NCBI RefSeq assembly: GCF_900316465.1
Contig: NZ_ONDD01000006.1
Location: 38,701-102,700, forward strand
DNA: 64,000 nucleotides
Origin: an uncultured Fibrobacter sp.
Lineage (GTDB): Bacteria; Fibrobacterota; Fibrobacteria; Fibrobacterales; Fibrobacteraceae
Direction: 5' to 3'
Positions within the stretch are counted from its first letter, which is position 1. Each line of letters opens with the position of its first letter. Under the pieces are notes generated by a model. The model searched no databases. It was not told the DNA's origin and worked only from the letters and a program-made list of their open reading frames with translations. The translations under genes were made by a program, and so were the position numbers. Shown here in pieces: positions 8,851 through 18,182 of this stretch.

Positions 8851-9690
8851 ATGGCAGCACTCATCCTCGACGGCAAGGCCCTTGCCAAGACCACTGAAGA
8901 AGAACTCAGCGCCCGCGTGGCGCGTCTCAAGGAAAAGACGGGCAAGACCCCGATCCTTGCGACTATCCTCGTTGGCGACGATCCGGCATCGGCCACTTAC
9001 GTGAAGATGAAGGGCAACGCCTGCGCCCGCGTGGGTATGGAAAGCATCCGCGTGGTGCTCCCGAAGAACACCACCACCGAAGAACTCCTCAACAAAATTC
9101 AGGAATTGAACGAGAACCGCGACGTGCACGGCATTCTGCTGCAGCACCCGGTTCCGCGCCACATTGACGAACGCGCCGCTTTCGAAGCCATTGACGCTCG
9201 CAAGGACGTGGACGGCGTGACCTGCCTCGGTTTTGGCCGCATGGCGATGGGCGAACCCGCTTACGGTTGCGCAACGCCCGCAGGCATTATGCGTTTGTTG
9301 AAGGCTTACAACATTCCGCTCAAGGGTAAGCACGCCGTGGTTGTAGGCCGCAGCGCTATTCTTGGCAAGCCCATGGCTCTCATGCTCTTGAATGCAGACT
9401 GCACCGTGACCATTTGCCACAGCAAGACCGAAAACCTGCCCGAATTCGTGAAGCAGGCCGATATCTTGGTCGGTGCGGTCGGCAAGCCGGAATTCATCAA
9501 GAAGGAATGGATCAAGCAGGGCGCTGTCGTGGTCGATGCCGGTTACCATCCGGGTGGCGTTGGCGATATCGAAAAGGGTCTTGACGACGTGGCTTCCGCC
9601 TACACTCCGGTTCCGGGCGGCGTAGGCCCCATGACCATCAACACGCTCATTTACCAGAGCGTGGAATCCGGCGAGAAATACTTAGGATAA
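8851..9690 (+). CDS. folD: Bifunctional methylene-THF dehydrogenase / methenyl-THF cyclohydrolase
   Basis: FolD interconverts 5,10-methylene-, methenyl- and 10-formyl-tetrahydrofolate in the cytoplasm. Visible motifs are ATILVGDDPASATYVKMK with the catalytic Tyr/Lys pair, GILLQHPVP, DVDGVTCLGFGRM, the NAD(P) loop VVVGRSAILGKP, and the C-terminal PVPGGVGPMTINTL. At 280 residues it is of normal length. The start at 8851 follows GGAGA at a good distance; an ATG at 8833 would add six residues with no better SD. It supplies the one-carbon folate pool, from which the MetE methyl donor downstream is made. Confidence 0.96.
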   Translation: MAALILDGKALAKTTEEELSARVARLKEKTGKTPILATILVGDDPASATYVKMKGNACARVGMESIRVVLPKNTTTEELLNKIQELNENRDVHGILLQHPVPRHIDERAAFEAIDARKDVDGVTCLGFGRMAMGEPAYGCATPAGIMRLLKAYNIPLKGKHAVVVGRSAILGKPMALMLLNADCTVTICHSKTENLPEFVKQADILVGAVGKPEFIKKEWIKQGAVVVDAGYHPGGVGDIEKGLDDVASAYTPVPGGVGPMTINTLIYQSVESGEKYLG

Positions 9691-9697
9691 CCCGAGC

Positions 9698-10021
9698 CTA
9701 TCGTCTCGTGCGTTCCAGTTCGACGGCGTCGGTTTCGGCAGAATTGGGCGAAAGCATGCCTTTCATGATGTCGCCTACGAATTCAGCGCCGACACCTATC
9801 AACGTCCCGACGGTAGAATCGTTTGAAATCTTGCGACTGTCCATTTCGACAGTTGCATCTTTTATGGCAGACTTTTCGTTTTCTTTAGGGTCCGCATAGA
9901 CAACCGGGCCTTTCTTGTCGCCAAGATCAATGGAATCGGCAGCCGTCGGCGCCTTCTTTTGCACCAATTGGGCACATGCAATGCCCGCAAGCATAAATAT
10001 GGCCAATCCAAAAAGTTTCAT
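9698..10021 (-). CDS. Small secreted protein of unknown function
   Basis: A 107-residue protein with a signal peptide (MKLFGLAIFMLAGIACAQ). The Cys at 16 is not in a perfect lipobox, so both lipoprotein and ordinary secretion are possible. The rest is charged and Asp/Ser-rich, with a short Gly-containing hydrophobic segment (TVGTLIGVGAEFVGDIMKGM). An SD (AAGGG) precedes the start. I do not recognise a family. Confidence 0.65.
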   Translation of the reverse strand: MKLFGLAIFMLAGIACAQLVQKKAPTAADSIDLGDKKGPVVYADPKENEKSAIKDATVEMDSRKISNDSTVGTLIGVGAEFVGDIMKGMLSPNSAETDAVELERTRR

Positions 10022-10078
10022 TTTTGCACCCTTCGGTGCAAAATATAGTAAGACCTCGGCAACGCGAATTACGCGCCC

Positions 10079-11062
10079 CTAGAACTTAGTCAAGAATTCC
10101 TTGGCGTCCATGGACTGCACCAGAGTATCGCCCAAAAGCGCCCGCAGGCGTTCCAAATCAGGGTGGCCTTCGCGTTCGAACACCACCACCTTCTTAAAGC
10201 GATCACGGTGGCGCAACAAGAATTCCAGATTGTTCATGTCGGACTTCGGGAATCCATAGCCCAAGAAGAAAATCTCTTCGGCATTCTTGAGATAGTAATC
10301 GGCCTTACTCCACAACAAATTAAACAGGCTCCCGCGCAAGAAAGATTCCTTGGCATGCGCCATCGGAATGTAAATCGGAGTGTCTTCACGATAAATCGGA
10401 AAACTGCGGTCGCAAGGTTCCACCTGGCACACATTCTTTAAATCAAGCGGATCAGAAGCGCCCTTGACCGGGTACCAGTTCAGCGAGCCATGCAGCTTGA
10501 GCAAATCAATCGAATGAGTCCGCGGAGCACGAACCGCACTGCGGTCAGCAGGGTCAATACGCACGCCGTAATCCACCGCCACATTTGCACTCATCTTAGG
10601 GTCATCGGCAATGATGTTTTCAATCAACGTGTCGTAATTAAAGCTGAGCAGCAAGGTATCGCGTACGCCCTCGCTCGGGCAATTCACACAGCCCGCCAAA
10701 AACTTGCGGAGAATGGCCGCCGACTGGGAATCTACCGCATGGTCATGGCGAATGGCACCCGCAATAAAGCGCAACAGTTCAAAACGCAGGCTCGAATGGT
10801 AAAGGCTCTCGCGCACACCGGGGAAAATCTGTGCCGACAAAATCGACGTCGAAAGCGTTTCGATATTCAGGTATTCCGCCTGGTTATTGCAAAGTTCCAG
10901 AAACCGCCTGCAGTAATCACGCAGGTGCGGGAACTCGTCCGAAATTCCAAAGGGAATCAGTTCGTTCAAGTCACGCAGCGTAGGCATTTGCGGACAAAAC
11001 GACTTGCTGAATCCAGAACCCAGCACAAAAATGCGGCGGTATGTACTCGATGCGATATCCAT
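10079..11062 (-). CDS. SIR2-like domain protein
   Basis: A 327-residue protein starting MDIASSTYRRIF. Motifs match the SIR2-like (SIR2_2) fold: FVLGSGFSKSF (nucleotide-binding loop), SFNYDTLIEN, and LLKLHGSLNWYPV. A later IFFLGYGFPKSDMNNLEFLLR is typical of the same family. Related domains bind or hydrolyse NAD+ and are frequent in anti-phage proteins (Thoeris ThsA, AVAST-type, DSR), but many stand alone with unknown roles. No companion defence gene is adjacent: metE is upstream on the same strand and a small secreted protein is downstream. The start at 11062 is preferred because the residues before it look unlike the family. Confidence 0.75.
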   Translation of the reverse strand: MDIASSTYRRIFVLGSGFSKSFCPQMPTLRDLNELIPFGISDEFPHLRDYCRRFLELCNNQAEYLNIETLSTSILSAQIFPGVRESLYHSSLRFELLRFIAGAIRHDHAVDSQSAAILRKFLAGCVNCPSEGVRDTLLLSFNYDTLIENIIADDPKMSANVAVDYGVRIDPADRSAVRAPRTHSIDLLKLHGSLNWYPVKGASDPLDLKNVCQVEPCDRSFPIYREDTPIYIPMAHAKESFLRGSLFNLLWSKADYYLKNAEEIFFLGYGFPKSDMNNLEFLLRHRDRFKKVVVFEREGHPDLERLRALLGDTLVQSMDAKEFLTKF

Positions 11063-11097
11063 ACCCTTAATGTATAATAATTTCAGCGGAAGTGCAA

Positions 11098-11129
11098 TAA
11101 AAAACGCCTCACGCCAAAACGTGAGACGC
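11098..11129 (-). terminator. Rho-independent terminator of metE
   Basis: ACGCCTCACG (11104-11113) and CGTGAGACGC (11120-11129) form a stem around CCAAAA; six Ts follow on the minus strand. It lies directly after the metE stop. Confidence 0.85.
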
Positions 11130-11155
11130 ATCAATCCAGAAATGTTCCTTACGGC

Positions 11156-13420
11156 TTATTCGGCGCGCAGTTTCTTTGCGGCTGCCACAAGGTTCTTGAG
11201 GCTTGCCGTGGTTTCGGTTTCGCCGCGGGTCTTGAGGCCGCAATCGGGGTTCACCCACACGTTTTCTTGCGGGACCTTCGCGATAATCTTGTGGAGCGCA
11301 TCCACAATTTCCTGTTCCGAGGGCACGCGCGGAGAGTGAATGTCATACACGCCCGGCCCCACCTGCGTTTCGAACTTGGCTTCGTTCAGGGCGTCAAGCA
11401 GCTTGAGGTCGGAACGGCTTGCCTCGAAGGTGATCACGTCAGCATCCATGTTATCAATATCGCGCACGATGTCGTTGAATTCGCTATAACACATGTGCGT
11501 GTGGATTTGCGTTTCGGGCTTGACCTTCGCATGCACCAGGCGGAATGCGGGGATTGCCCAGTCGAGGTATTCCTTGTGCCAATCGCTCTTGCGGAGCGGC
11601 AGCTTTTCGCGGAGGGCGGCTTCGTCAATCTGGATAATGCGAATGCCGTTCTTTTCGAGGTCCAGGACTTCGTCGCGGATAGCGAAACCGATTTCCTGTG
11701 CCTGCACCTTCAGCGAAACATCTTCGCGCGGGAACGACCAGTTGAGAATCGTCACCGGGCCCGTGAGCATGCCCTTCACCGGTTTCTTGGTGCAGCTCTG
11801 GGCGTATACGGACCATTCGACCGTAATCGGGGCGCTGCGACTCACGTCGCCCCAAACTACAGGCGGCTTCACGCAACGGGTGCCGTAGCTCTGCACCCAG
11901 GCATTCTGCGTAAACACGAATCCGTCAATCTTCGAGCCGAAATATTCCACCATGTCGTTGCGTTCGAATTCACCGTGCACAATCACGTCGAGGCCGATTT
12001 CTTCTTGCAGCTTGATGCATTCGGCAATCTTTTTGCGGTTGAATTCCACATACTGTTTCTTGGAAATTTCACCCTTGCGGAAGGCGGCGCGGTTTGCGCG
12101 GACTTCGGCCGTCTGCGGGAAAGACCCGATGGTAGTCGTGGGGAATGCGGGCAGTTTGAATTCAGCCTTCTGCACTTCGCGGCGCTTGAGGCGGCTCGGT
12201 TTGCGTTCGAAATCAGCGGCGGTGAGGGCGGCAAGTTCCGCCTGTACCTTGGCGTTCGCCTGCACACGCGGGGTGGCGAACAGAGCCTTATTCTTTGCGA
12301 GAGCGGCAGCATCACCGCTTGCAATTTCAGCAAGTTCAACGAGCTTCTCTTCAGCGAAGGCGAAATGCTTGAGAATGTCGGCCGAGAGTTTCTGTTCAGC
12401 AGCAACCGTATACGGCACATGCAACAGCGAGCAAGAAGTTCCGACCACTACGTTTTCTGCACCGACAGCACTCACGATTTCGGCGAGCAAGGCATTCTTC
12501 TGTGCGTAATCGGCACGCCAGATATTCTTGCCGTTCACGACGCCGGCGAGCAGGAGCGTATTCTTCGGGAAACCAGACTTGATGAGTTCCAGCGACTTGA
12601 GGCCTTCCACAAAATCAAGACCGATGGCATCGAAACCGAGAGCAACCACATCCTGGTACACATCGCGGATATCACCAAAGTAAGTCTGCAAGGCAACCTT
12701 GAGGCCTGCGGCACGCACCTTCTTGACGAGTTCCACATAAATAGATTTAAAAAGTTCCTTTTCTTCGGCGGTCACGTCAAACACCAAAGCGGGTTCGGCG
12801 AAGCTGATCCATTCGGCACCGGCAGCGGCGAGCAATTCGGCGACCTTCGCGTAGGCAGCGACTGCAGAGGCGGCGAAATCCTTAGCCTTCTTTTGGCCGT
12901 TGTAGCGGGCCAAGCGGAGGAACGTGTAGGCGCCAATCAAAGTCGGCACGGTCTGGATTCCGGCAGCCTTTGCTTCGTTGAATTCCTGCACCGGCTTGGA
13001 ACCATCCACCTTGAATTCAGAAGCGTCATCGATTTCCGGAACAATGTAGTGGTAGTTCGTGTTAAACCACTTCTTCATGGGGAGCGCCTTCACGTCGCCC
13101 TTTTCACCCTGGTAACCGTGAGCGGCTGCGAAATACTTTTCGAGCGTGCTCAAGTTCAGGCTTTTGTAACGTTCCGGAACAATGCCGAACAAGAATGCAG
13201 TGTCGAGAACGTTATCATAGAAAGAGAAGTCGTTCGACGGAATAAAGTCGATACCTGCGGCCTTCTGCTTCTGCCAACCATACTGACGGATTTCGGCGGC
13301 GACGTTCTGGAGTTCAGCTTCGGAGATTTCACCCTTAAAGAACTTTTCGCTTGCAAACTTGAGTTCACGGGCCTTACCGATACGCGGGAAACCAATTACA
13401 GATGTTTTTTTATTGCTCAT
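11156..13420 (-). CDS. metE: Cobalamin-independent methionine synthase
   Basis: MetE transfers a methyl group from 5-methyl-tetrahydropteroyl-triglutamate to homocysteine, making methionine without B12. The 754-residue length is typical. The N-terminus (GFPRIGKARELKFASEKFF) and the second barrel (FPTTTIGSFPQTAEVR) mark the duplicated fold. Zinc ligands are visible in HMCYSEF and NPDCGLKTRG, and the methionine-binding DVIVHGEFERNDMVEYF is intact. A LysR gene lies divergently across a 156-bp gap that holds a CATA-N9-TATG box, the usual MetR-metE arrangement. The SD is weak (AGGT). Confidence 0.97.
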   Translation of the reverse strand: MSNKKTSVIGFPRIGKARELKFASEKFFKGEISEAELQNVAAEIRQYGWQKQKAAGIDFIPSNDFSFYDNVLDTAFLFGIVPERYKSLNLSTLEKYFAAAHGYQGEKGDVKALPMKKWFNTNYHYIVPEIDDASEFKVDGSKPVQEFNEAKAAGIQTVPTLIGAYTFLRLARYNGQKKAKDFAASAVAAYAKVAELLAAAGAEWISFAEPALVFDVTAEEKELFKSIYVELVKKVRAAGLKVALQTYFGDIRDVYQDVVALGFDAIGLDFVEGLKSLELIKSGFPKNTLLLAGVVNGKNIWRADYAQKNALLAEIVSAVGAENVVVGTSCSLLHVPYTVAAEQKLSADILKHFAFAEEKLVELAEIASGDAAALAKNKALFATPRVQANAKVQAELAALTAADFERKPSRLKRREVQKAEFKLPAFPTTTIGSFPQTAEVRANRAAFRKGEISKKQYVEFNRKKIAECIKLQEEIGLDVIVHGEFERNDMVEYFGSKIDGFVFTQNAWVQSYGTRCVKPPVVWGDVSRSAPITVEWSVYAQSCTKKPVKGMLTGPVTILNWSFPREDVSLKVQAQEIGFAIRDEVLDLEKNGIRIIQIDEAALREKLPLRKSDWHKEYLDWAIPAFRLVHAKVKPETQIHTHMCYSEFNDIVRDIDNMDADVITFEASRSDLKLLDALNEAKFETQVGPGVYDIHSPRVPSEQEIVDALHKIIAKVPQENVWVNPDCGLKTRGETETTASLKNLVAAAKKLRAE

Positions 13421-13515
13421 AGTGTTTTACCTACCTTTTTTGTTTGTTTTTCGTTTACGCCGCCAAATATACCTCCGTTTTCATCATCGGTAAAATACTA
13501 TTTTTTATGCATTCA

Positions 13516-13534
13516 CCATAGATTTTTCCTATGG
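13516..13534. promoter_or_regulatory. LysR-type box between metE and its LysR gene
   Basis: CCATAG, seven bases (ATTTTTC), CTATGG: a perfect dyad with the T-N11-A form of LysR-family sites. It lies midway in the divergent region. Similar TA-N9-TA sites occur at other sulfur genes in the window. Confidence 0.7.
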
Positions 13535-13576
13535 AACAAACAAAAACATTTGAATAACTAGCTATAAGAAAGCCCT

Positions 13577-14482
13577 ATGACTTTACAACAACTTAAGTAC
13601 GCCATCGCCATCGCCGATACGCGCAATATTACCGAAGCATCCAAGCGCGTATTCATCTCGCAACCGAGCCTTACGGCGGCCATTCATGACCTCGAAGAAG
13701 AAATGGGCGTCACCATCTTTAACCGCTCCAATAAAGGCGTCACGATCACTAACGAGGGTGATGAATTCCTCTCTTACGCCAGGCAAGTTTTGGAACAAGC
13801 GACCCTCATGGAAGACCGTTACAAGGGTGGCAAAAGTGGCAACACCATCTTCTCCGTGAGCTGTCAGCATTACTCTTTTGCGGTCAACGCATTCGTCGAT
13901 GTCATCCGTAAATTCGGCGGTCCGAGCTACGATTTTACGCTCCGAGAGACCCAAACAAATGAAATTATTGACGATATTGCGAAGCTAAAAAGCGAAATTG
14001 GGGTACTTTATTTGAGCGATAAGAACGAAAAAGTCATCAAAAAACTGATTCAAAAGAACAATTTGGTCTTTGAAGAGCTCTTTGCGACCCCCTTGCACGT
14101 GTTTATGTCGTCTAAAAACCCGCTCGCCAAGAAAGAAAAAATCACATTGGAAGACTTGAAGCCGTATCCGTACCTGACCTACGAACAAGGCGATTTCAAT
14201 TCCTTCTACTTTGCCGAAGAGCCCCTAACCGCCATTGATTTCGATTGCCCGCGCAATATCAAGGTCCGCGACCGCGCCACGCTTTTCAACCTACTTATCG
14301 GCCTTGACGGCTACACCATTTGCTCCGGCGTGATCAGCCACAAGCTCAACGGCCGCAACATTATCGCAAGGCAACTCGACGTTCACGACAAAATGACCAT
14401 CGGTTACGTGATGCGAAAAGGCGTAACGCCGTCGCGCTACGCCAAAGCCTACATTGCCGCACTCCTGCGACACTGCAAATAA
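13577..14482 (+). CDS. LysR-family transcriptional regulator, probable sulfur/methionine regulator
   Basis: A 301-residue LysR protein: N-terminal winged helix (LQQLKYAIAIADTRNITEASKRVFISQPSLTAAIHDLEEEMG), linker helix, and a periplasmic-binding-like effector domain. It is divergent from metE, as MetR is. Its effector could be homocysteine, O-acetylserine or another sulfur metabolite; the sequence does not say. It is the only LysR gene in the window, so it is the first candidate to bind the TA-N9-TA boxes at metE, metY, the Ssu operon, metB-cysK, the nitrogenase-like operon and the porin operon. Its 3' end lies one base from convergent mnmA. Confidence 0.9.
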   Translation: MTLQQLKYAIAIADTRNITEASKRVFISQPSLTAAIHDLEEEMGVTIFNRSNKGVTITNEGDEFLSYARQVLEQATLMEDRYKGGKSGNTIFSVSCQHYSFAVNAFVDVIRKFGGPSYDFTLRETQTNEIIDDIAKLKSEIGVLYLSDKNEKVIKKLIQKNNLVFEELFATPLHVFMSSKNPLAKKEKITLEDLKPYPYLTYEQGDFNSFYFAEEPLTAIDFDCPRNIKVRDRATLFNLLIGLDGYTICSGVISHKLNGRNIIARQLDVHDKMTIGYVMRKGVTPSRYAKAYIAALLRHCK

Positions 14483-14483
14483 A

Positions 14484-15572
14484 TTACTTATCGATAATCG
14501 CCGAGGCGACCACACCATCGCCAGCGTAAAGCACCAGCACCTGGCCGGGGGCGGCAGCGAATTGCGGGGTTTCGAATTCCACGCGAATGCGGCCCCGCTC
14601 CAAGTCAAGAATCTTTGCCGGAGAACCCTTGTGGCCCAAGCGAATGTGGGCGTCTAGCGGTCCCCTAAGCAGTGGCGAGTTTTCGTTGATCATCAAGTTT
14701 AAGTCAATGGCAGAAACTTGAATGCAGGAAAGAGCGCTGCGGGGGCCGAGAATCACCTGATTCTTGGCGGCGTCAATGGCCACCACAAAAAGCGGTTCCT
14801 TTTGGCCGCCAATGTTCAAGCCCTTGCGCTGGCCCACGGTATAATTCACGATTCCCTTGTGGCGGCCAAGCACCTTGCCGCTCACATCCACGAAATCGCC
14901 CGGCACCTGGTCCGATTCTTCGAACAGCACCGAGTAATCACCGCATTCGATAAAATCCTGGCTTTCGCGCTTGGTAGCAAAATCTTCCCAGCCGATTTCA
15001 GCGGCGAGAGCCTTTACATCTTGCTTGTGCATACCGCCCAGCGGGAAAAGCACCGTCGAAAGTTGCTCCGCCGAGAGGCGCGACAGAAAATAAGTCTGGT
15101 CCTTGCCCGTATCCAGGGCGCGATACAAAAAGGGTTCATTCTCGTTTTTGAAATCAAGGCGCGCATAATGCCCGGTGGCAAAATAATCGAATTCAATTCC
15201 CATTTTGCGGGCGGCCAAATGCAATGCGCCAAACTTGATAGACTGATTGCAGCGCACGCACGGGTTCGGCGTACGGCCAGCGCGGTATTCGGCGCGGAAA
15301 TAATCCAGCACCTTGGTTTTATATTCGTCGGCGACAGGAACCACATAATGCGGGATTCCCAAGCGATCTGCCACCAATTTCGCTTCTTCAATATTTTTGT
15401 CTTCGCTCGGGCCGTAGCAGCCTTCACGACCTTCTACCGCAGGCATATTCACCGAGCCGTCCCACGTTGCCATGGTGAGGCCCACCACATCGTACCCCTG
15501 CTTTTGCAACAGGTACGCCGAAAGGGCGGAATCTACACCGCCCGATAAACCGACTGCCACTTTTTTTGTCAT
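14484..15572 (-). CDS. mnmA: tRNA-specific 2-thiouridylase
   Basis: MnmA thiolates U34 of tRNA(Lys/Glu/Gln) with ATP and relayed sulfur. Motifs: PP-loop GLSGGVDSALSAYLL, catalytic region GRTPNPCVRCNQSIKF, and TVGQRKGLNIGG. In place of the common STGICFIGE second-cysteine motif it has KRESQDFIECGDY, which still supplies a Cys. Length (362) is normal. It accepts persulfide sulfur, so it links loosely to the sulfur theme. No clear SD precedes the ATG. Confidence 0.94.
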   Translation of the reverse strand: MTKKVAVGLSGGVDSALSAYLLQKQGYDVVGLTMATWDGSVNMPAVEGREGCYGPSEDKNIEEAKLVADRLGIPHYVVPVADEYKTKVLDYFRAEYRAGRTPNPCVRCNQSIKFGALHLAARKMGIEFDYFATGHYARLDFKNENEPFLYRALDTGKDQTYFLSRLSAEQLSTVLFPLGGMHKQDVKALAAEIGWEDFATKRESQDFIECGDYSVLFEESDQVPGDFVDVSGKVLGRHKGIVNYTVGQRKGLNIGGQKEPLFVVAIDAAKNQVILGPRSALSCIQVSAIDLNLMINENSPLLRGPLDAHIRLGHKGSPAKILDLERGRIRVEFETPQFAAAPGQVLVLYAGDGVVASAIIDK

Positions 15573-15625
15573 TGAGCCAAATGTAGAAGTCGCAAAAACA
15601 AATGTCTAATAAAGTTTTTTGATAC

Positions 15626-16714
15626 CTAGGTATCGTTAAAAATTATACCGGCGGGTTCGTCCAAATACATGACTTCGCCGATTTCCGGCATCAGCACGGG
15701 CTTGCCAGATTCCTTGGCGGCCCGCTTTGCATTTTCGAGCGGTTCAAAGTAAGCGTGTTTGCTCAGGCAGAATTTTGAGTGATGAACGGTGAGGTAGCGC
15801 TTAGCGCCAAGTTCCGTCATTTCTTTGCCCAAATATTCCGGCATGGTATGGATTTGCGCCCAGTCCGGATTGTACTGGCCATTTTCCATAATGCCCAAAT
15901 CGATATTCTGGAACTTTTCGCCAATCTGCTTGAAATGCTTGCCGTAACCGCCGTCGCCGCCAATCCAGACAGTACGTTTTGGCGATTCATAGATAAACGA
16001 CGCCCAAAAGGTCTTGTTCTTGTTCAGGTCTCGACCCGAAAAATGCCTTGCCGGAGTTGCCGTGACGCGGTTGCCGTCGCCAAGGTCCATAGATTCCCAC
16101 CAGTCGAATTCTAGAAGTTTTTCAACAGGGTAATGCCAATATTCCAGATGCGAACCGACACCGAGTGCCGTAACCACCTTCTTGACGCGCGGTTCCAATT
16201 CCACAACGGTTTCATAATCCAAATGATCCCAATGATCATGCGTAATCACCAAGTAATCAATATCCGGCATATCGGCAGGTTTATAGATATCTGTACCCTT
16301 GAACATTTTGTTCGCAAAACTCACTGGAGACCCCTTATAAAATACGGGATCTACCAAGATTTTTTTGCCGGAAAGGTTCAAAAGGTAAGACGAATGGCCA
16401 AACCAAACGACCCAATCCTTATCGCCGGGCAGTTTTTTCAGGTCAGTCTTGATAGCAGGTAGGGCGGTGTCCGGAACCGTTTGCTGTTTAGTGTTGAACA
16501 TGAACTCCCGCCATACGGCAAGCGTGCTCTTGTTTCCGGTCATAAAGAGCGTTTCTTCTTCGTTCACGAACTGCTTACCGTCGTAATGCGGGGACTGCTT
16601 GATTCGTTCGAGGCGCGCGCCATGCGGGATTTTCCCGAAACTAGGCTGACCAAGGAACAATGCGCCCACATTACAAATCAGAAAGAATACCGAAAAAAAG
16701 ATTGCCGTAACCAT
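15626..16714 (-). CDS. Membrane-anchored metallo-beta-lactamase-fold hydrolase (UlaG / NAPE-PLD-like)
   Basis: A 362-residue protein with an N-terminal hydrophobic segment (MVTAIFFSVFFLICNVGALF), either a signal peptide or an anchor. The metal site is clear: VITHDHWDHLDY (HxHxDH), preceded by WFGHSSYLLNLSGKKILVDPVF and followed by TPARHFSGR, GGDGGYG and LTVHHSKFCLSKHAY. This pattern fits the UlaG / NAPE-PLD-like branch, which hydrolyses phosphodiester or lactone substrates. The true substrate is unknown. It stands alone. Confidence 0.85.
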   Translation of the reverse strand: MVTAIFFSVFFLICNVGALFLGQPSFGKIPHGARLERIKQSPHYDGKQFVNEEETLFMTGNKSTLAVWREFMFNTKQQTVPDTALPAIKTDLKKLPGDKDWVVWFGHSSYLLNLSGKKILVDPVFYKGSPVSFANKMFKGTDIYKPADMPDIDYLVITHDHWDHLDYETVVELEPRVKKVVTALGVGSHLEYWHYPVEKLLEFDWWESMDLGDGNRVTATPARHFSGRDLNKNKTFWASFIYESPKRTVWIGGDGGYGKHFKQIGEKFQNIDLGIMENGQYNPDWAQIHTMPEYLGKEMTELGAKRYLTVHHSKFCLSKHAYFEPLENAKRAAKESGKPVLMPEIGEVMYLDEPAGIIFNDT

Positions 16715-16818
16715 ACGTATTAAAGAATAAAAATTATTCCATTAATCCGCAGATTCCAGCAAAGAAATTCCGACAGAAGTATAAAATCAGTCGATTAAAT
16801 CGTTCTAAAAACGCAACA

Positions 16819-18072
16819 CTACACCGGCAATTTCGAGCACAGTTTTTCCACTGTGTCCGAAAGCAGTTTTTTCACGTCATCACGGTTGCAGGCATCCAGC
16901 TGTTCCAGGCACGCCGTCAAAGTCAACACAATGGTCTCCCTAAAGGCGTACTCTTCTTGCAATTTGCGTTCCTTGCCGTATTCCCACAAGGCAAAGATCA
17001 GCGCAAATACCGCCATCGAAGACATGGCGACATTGATCACCACATCGGCCCATACAGAATCCGTATGCACGCCGAATCGAGTAAACACATTATAAATCCA
17101 CCAGGACGCACCGCCGAACAGCACCAAACTTAGGAACAGCCAAAGGCGCGCCTTGCGGCCCAAGCTCCGCTTTCTCTTGCTAAAACTGCTGCCCAAAGAG
17201 CCGCCGCCCACAAAGTCTGTCATCTTCTTGATTTTTTCGACTTTTTCGCTAGACGTCGTCAAGCAAGCTTGAACACCCTTCAAGCTATTCTCCGTCATGC
17301 TGTCGATTTCAGAAATCTTGGCACTAACCTGATCAATCAAACTCTGGGCAGATTCCATTTTCTCGGAGAATTGCCTGTCCTTGTCTTCGGCATCAGTCAT
17401 CTTGAGCGTCAAAGATTCTTTAAGTTCTTCCAAGCCCTGCTTTCGGGCATCCAGCTGTTCTGTCAGAGCCTGAATTTCGGCAACCTTTTCTGCTGCCTCT
17501 GCAGACTTCGCCTTTGCGCTCTGTTCCGCTTCCGTCACAGACATCATCTGGGTTTTTACCAAGTCCGTCATCTTCAGGATTCTTTCGAATTCTTCCGACG
17601 CTTTGTCAAACAGCTCGCCCGTCTTTTCCTCTGCCTCGGTAATGGCCGCCACACGTTCATCCAGATTGTCTTTCTGCGGGGCATTCCAAAAACCGAACAT
17701 CATCTCGTATACGGCAAGATTTCTCGTACAAATAGAAAGAACCGTGACATTCTGCTTCTTGATAGACGCCGCAATCATCACGATTAACTGCGCAAGCGTT
17801 TTGGGCGGCAATCCGAAATAAGTCAGCTCCGAATCCCTTACGCGGGCGGGTTCCGGCAAGTCGAAAGGCAAATACAGCCAATCGCACGTTTTCATCTTTT
17901 CGCACAATTGGGCGAAAGGCCGCTTCACGTTTTCAAGCGCCTTCCGCAGCTGCACCGACCTGACAGTGCGATCGTGAACGCTCACACCAGCATAGGTATG
18001 GAGATATTCATCTCGGCTATTTTCTAAAAGATTGATGCTATCAAGAAGCTCTTCGCGCTGCTGACGATTCAT
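16819..18072 (-). CDS. Coiled-coil protein with C-terminal membrane segments, unknown function
   Basis: A 417-residue protein. The first ~135 residues are a globular region with no motif I recognise. About 135-300 is a long charged coiled coil (Glu/Lys/Ala-rich, as in AITEAEEKTGELFDKASEEF). Two hydrophobic helices follow (about 325-345 and 357-378), then a cytoplasmic-looking tail (EYGKERKLQEEYAFRETIV). No signal peptide is seen, so the N-terminus probably stays in the cytoplasm on a tail-anchored hairpin. The layout resembles membrane-tethered sensors. It stands alone, with ~100 bp gaps on both sides. Confidence 0.8.
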   Translation of the reverse strand: MNRQQREELLDSINLLENSRDEYLHTYAGVSVHDRTVRSVQLRKALENVKRPFAQLCEKMKTCDWLYLPFDLPEPARVRDSELTYFGLPPKTLAQLIVMIAASIKKQNVTVLSICTRNLAVYEMMFGFWNAPQKDNLDERVAAITEAEEKTGELFDKASEEFERILKMTDLVKTQMMSVTEAEQSAKAKSAEAAEKVAEIQALTEQLDARKQGLEELKESLTLKMTDAEDKDRQFSEKMESAQSLIDQVSAKISEIDSMTENSLKGVQACLTTSSEKVEKIKKMTDFVGGGSLGSSFSKRKRSLGRKARLWLFLSLVLFGGASWWIYNVFTRFGVHTDSVWADVVINVAMSSMAVFALIFALWEYGKERKLQEEYAFRETIVLTLTACLEQLDACNRDDVKKLLSDTVEKLCSKLPV

Positions 18073-18182
18073 CCCTAACCCCTTTTTAAAAAAACGCGCA
18101 CAAGATAACTTTTTTTAACGCGTTTCAGGGATTATTTTTCGTACAACATTATTCCTTAATGCTTAACTAAACATTACAAACG

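Noticed and set aside
11267..13561. Rightward frame of 764 codons
   Set aside because: It is a shadow of metE on the other strand, produced by codon bias.
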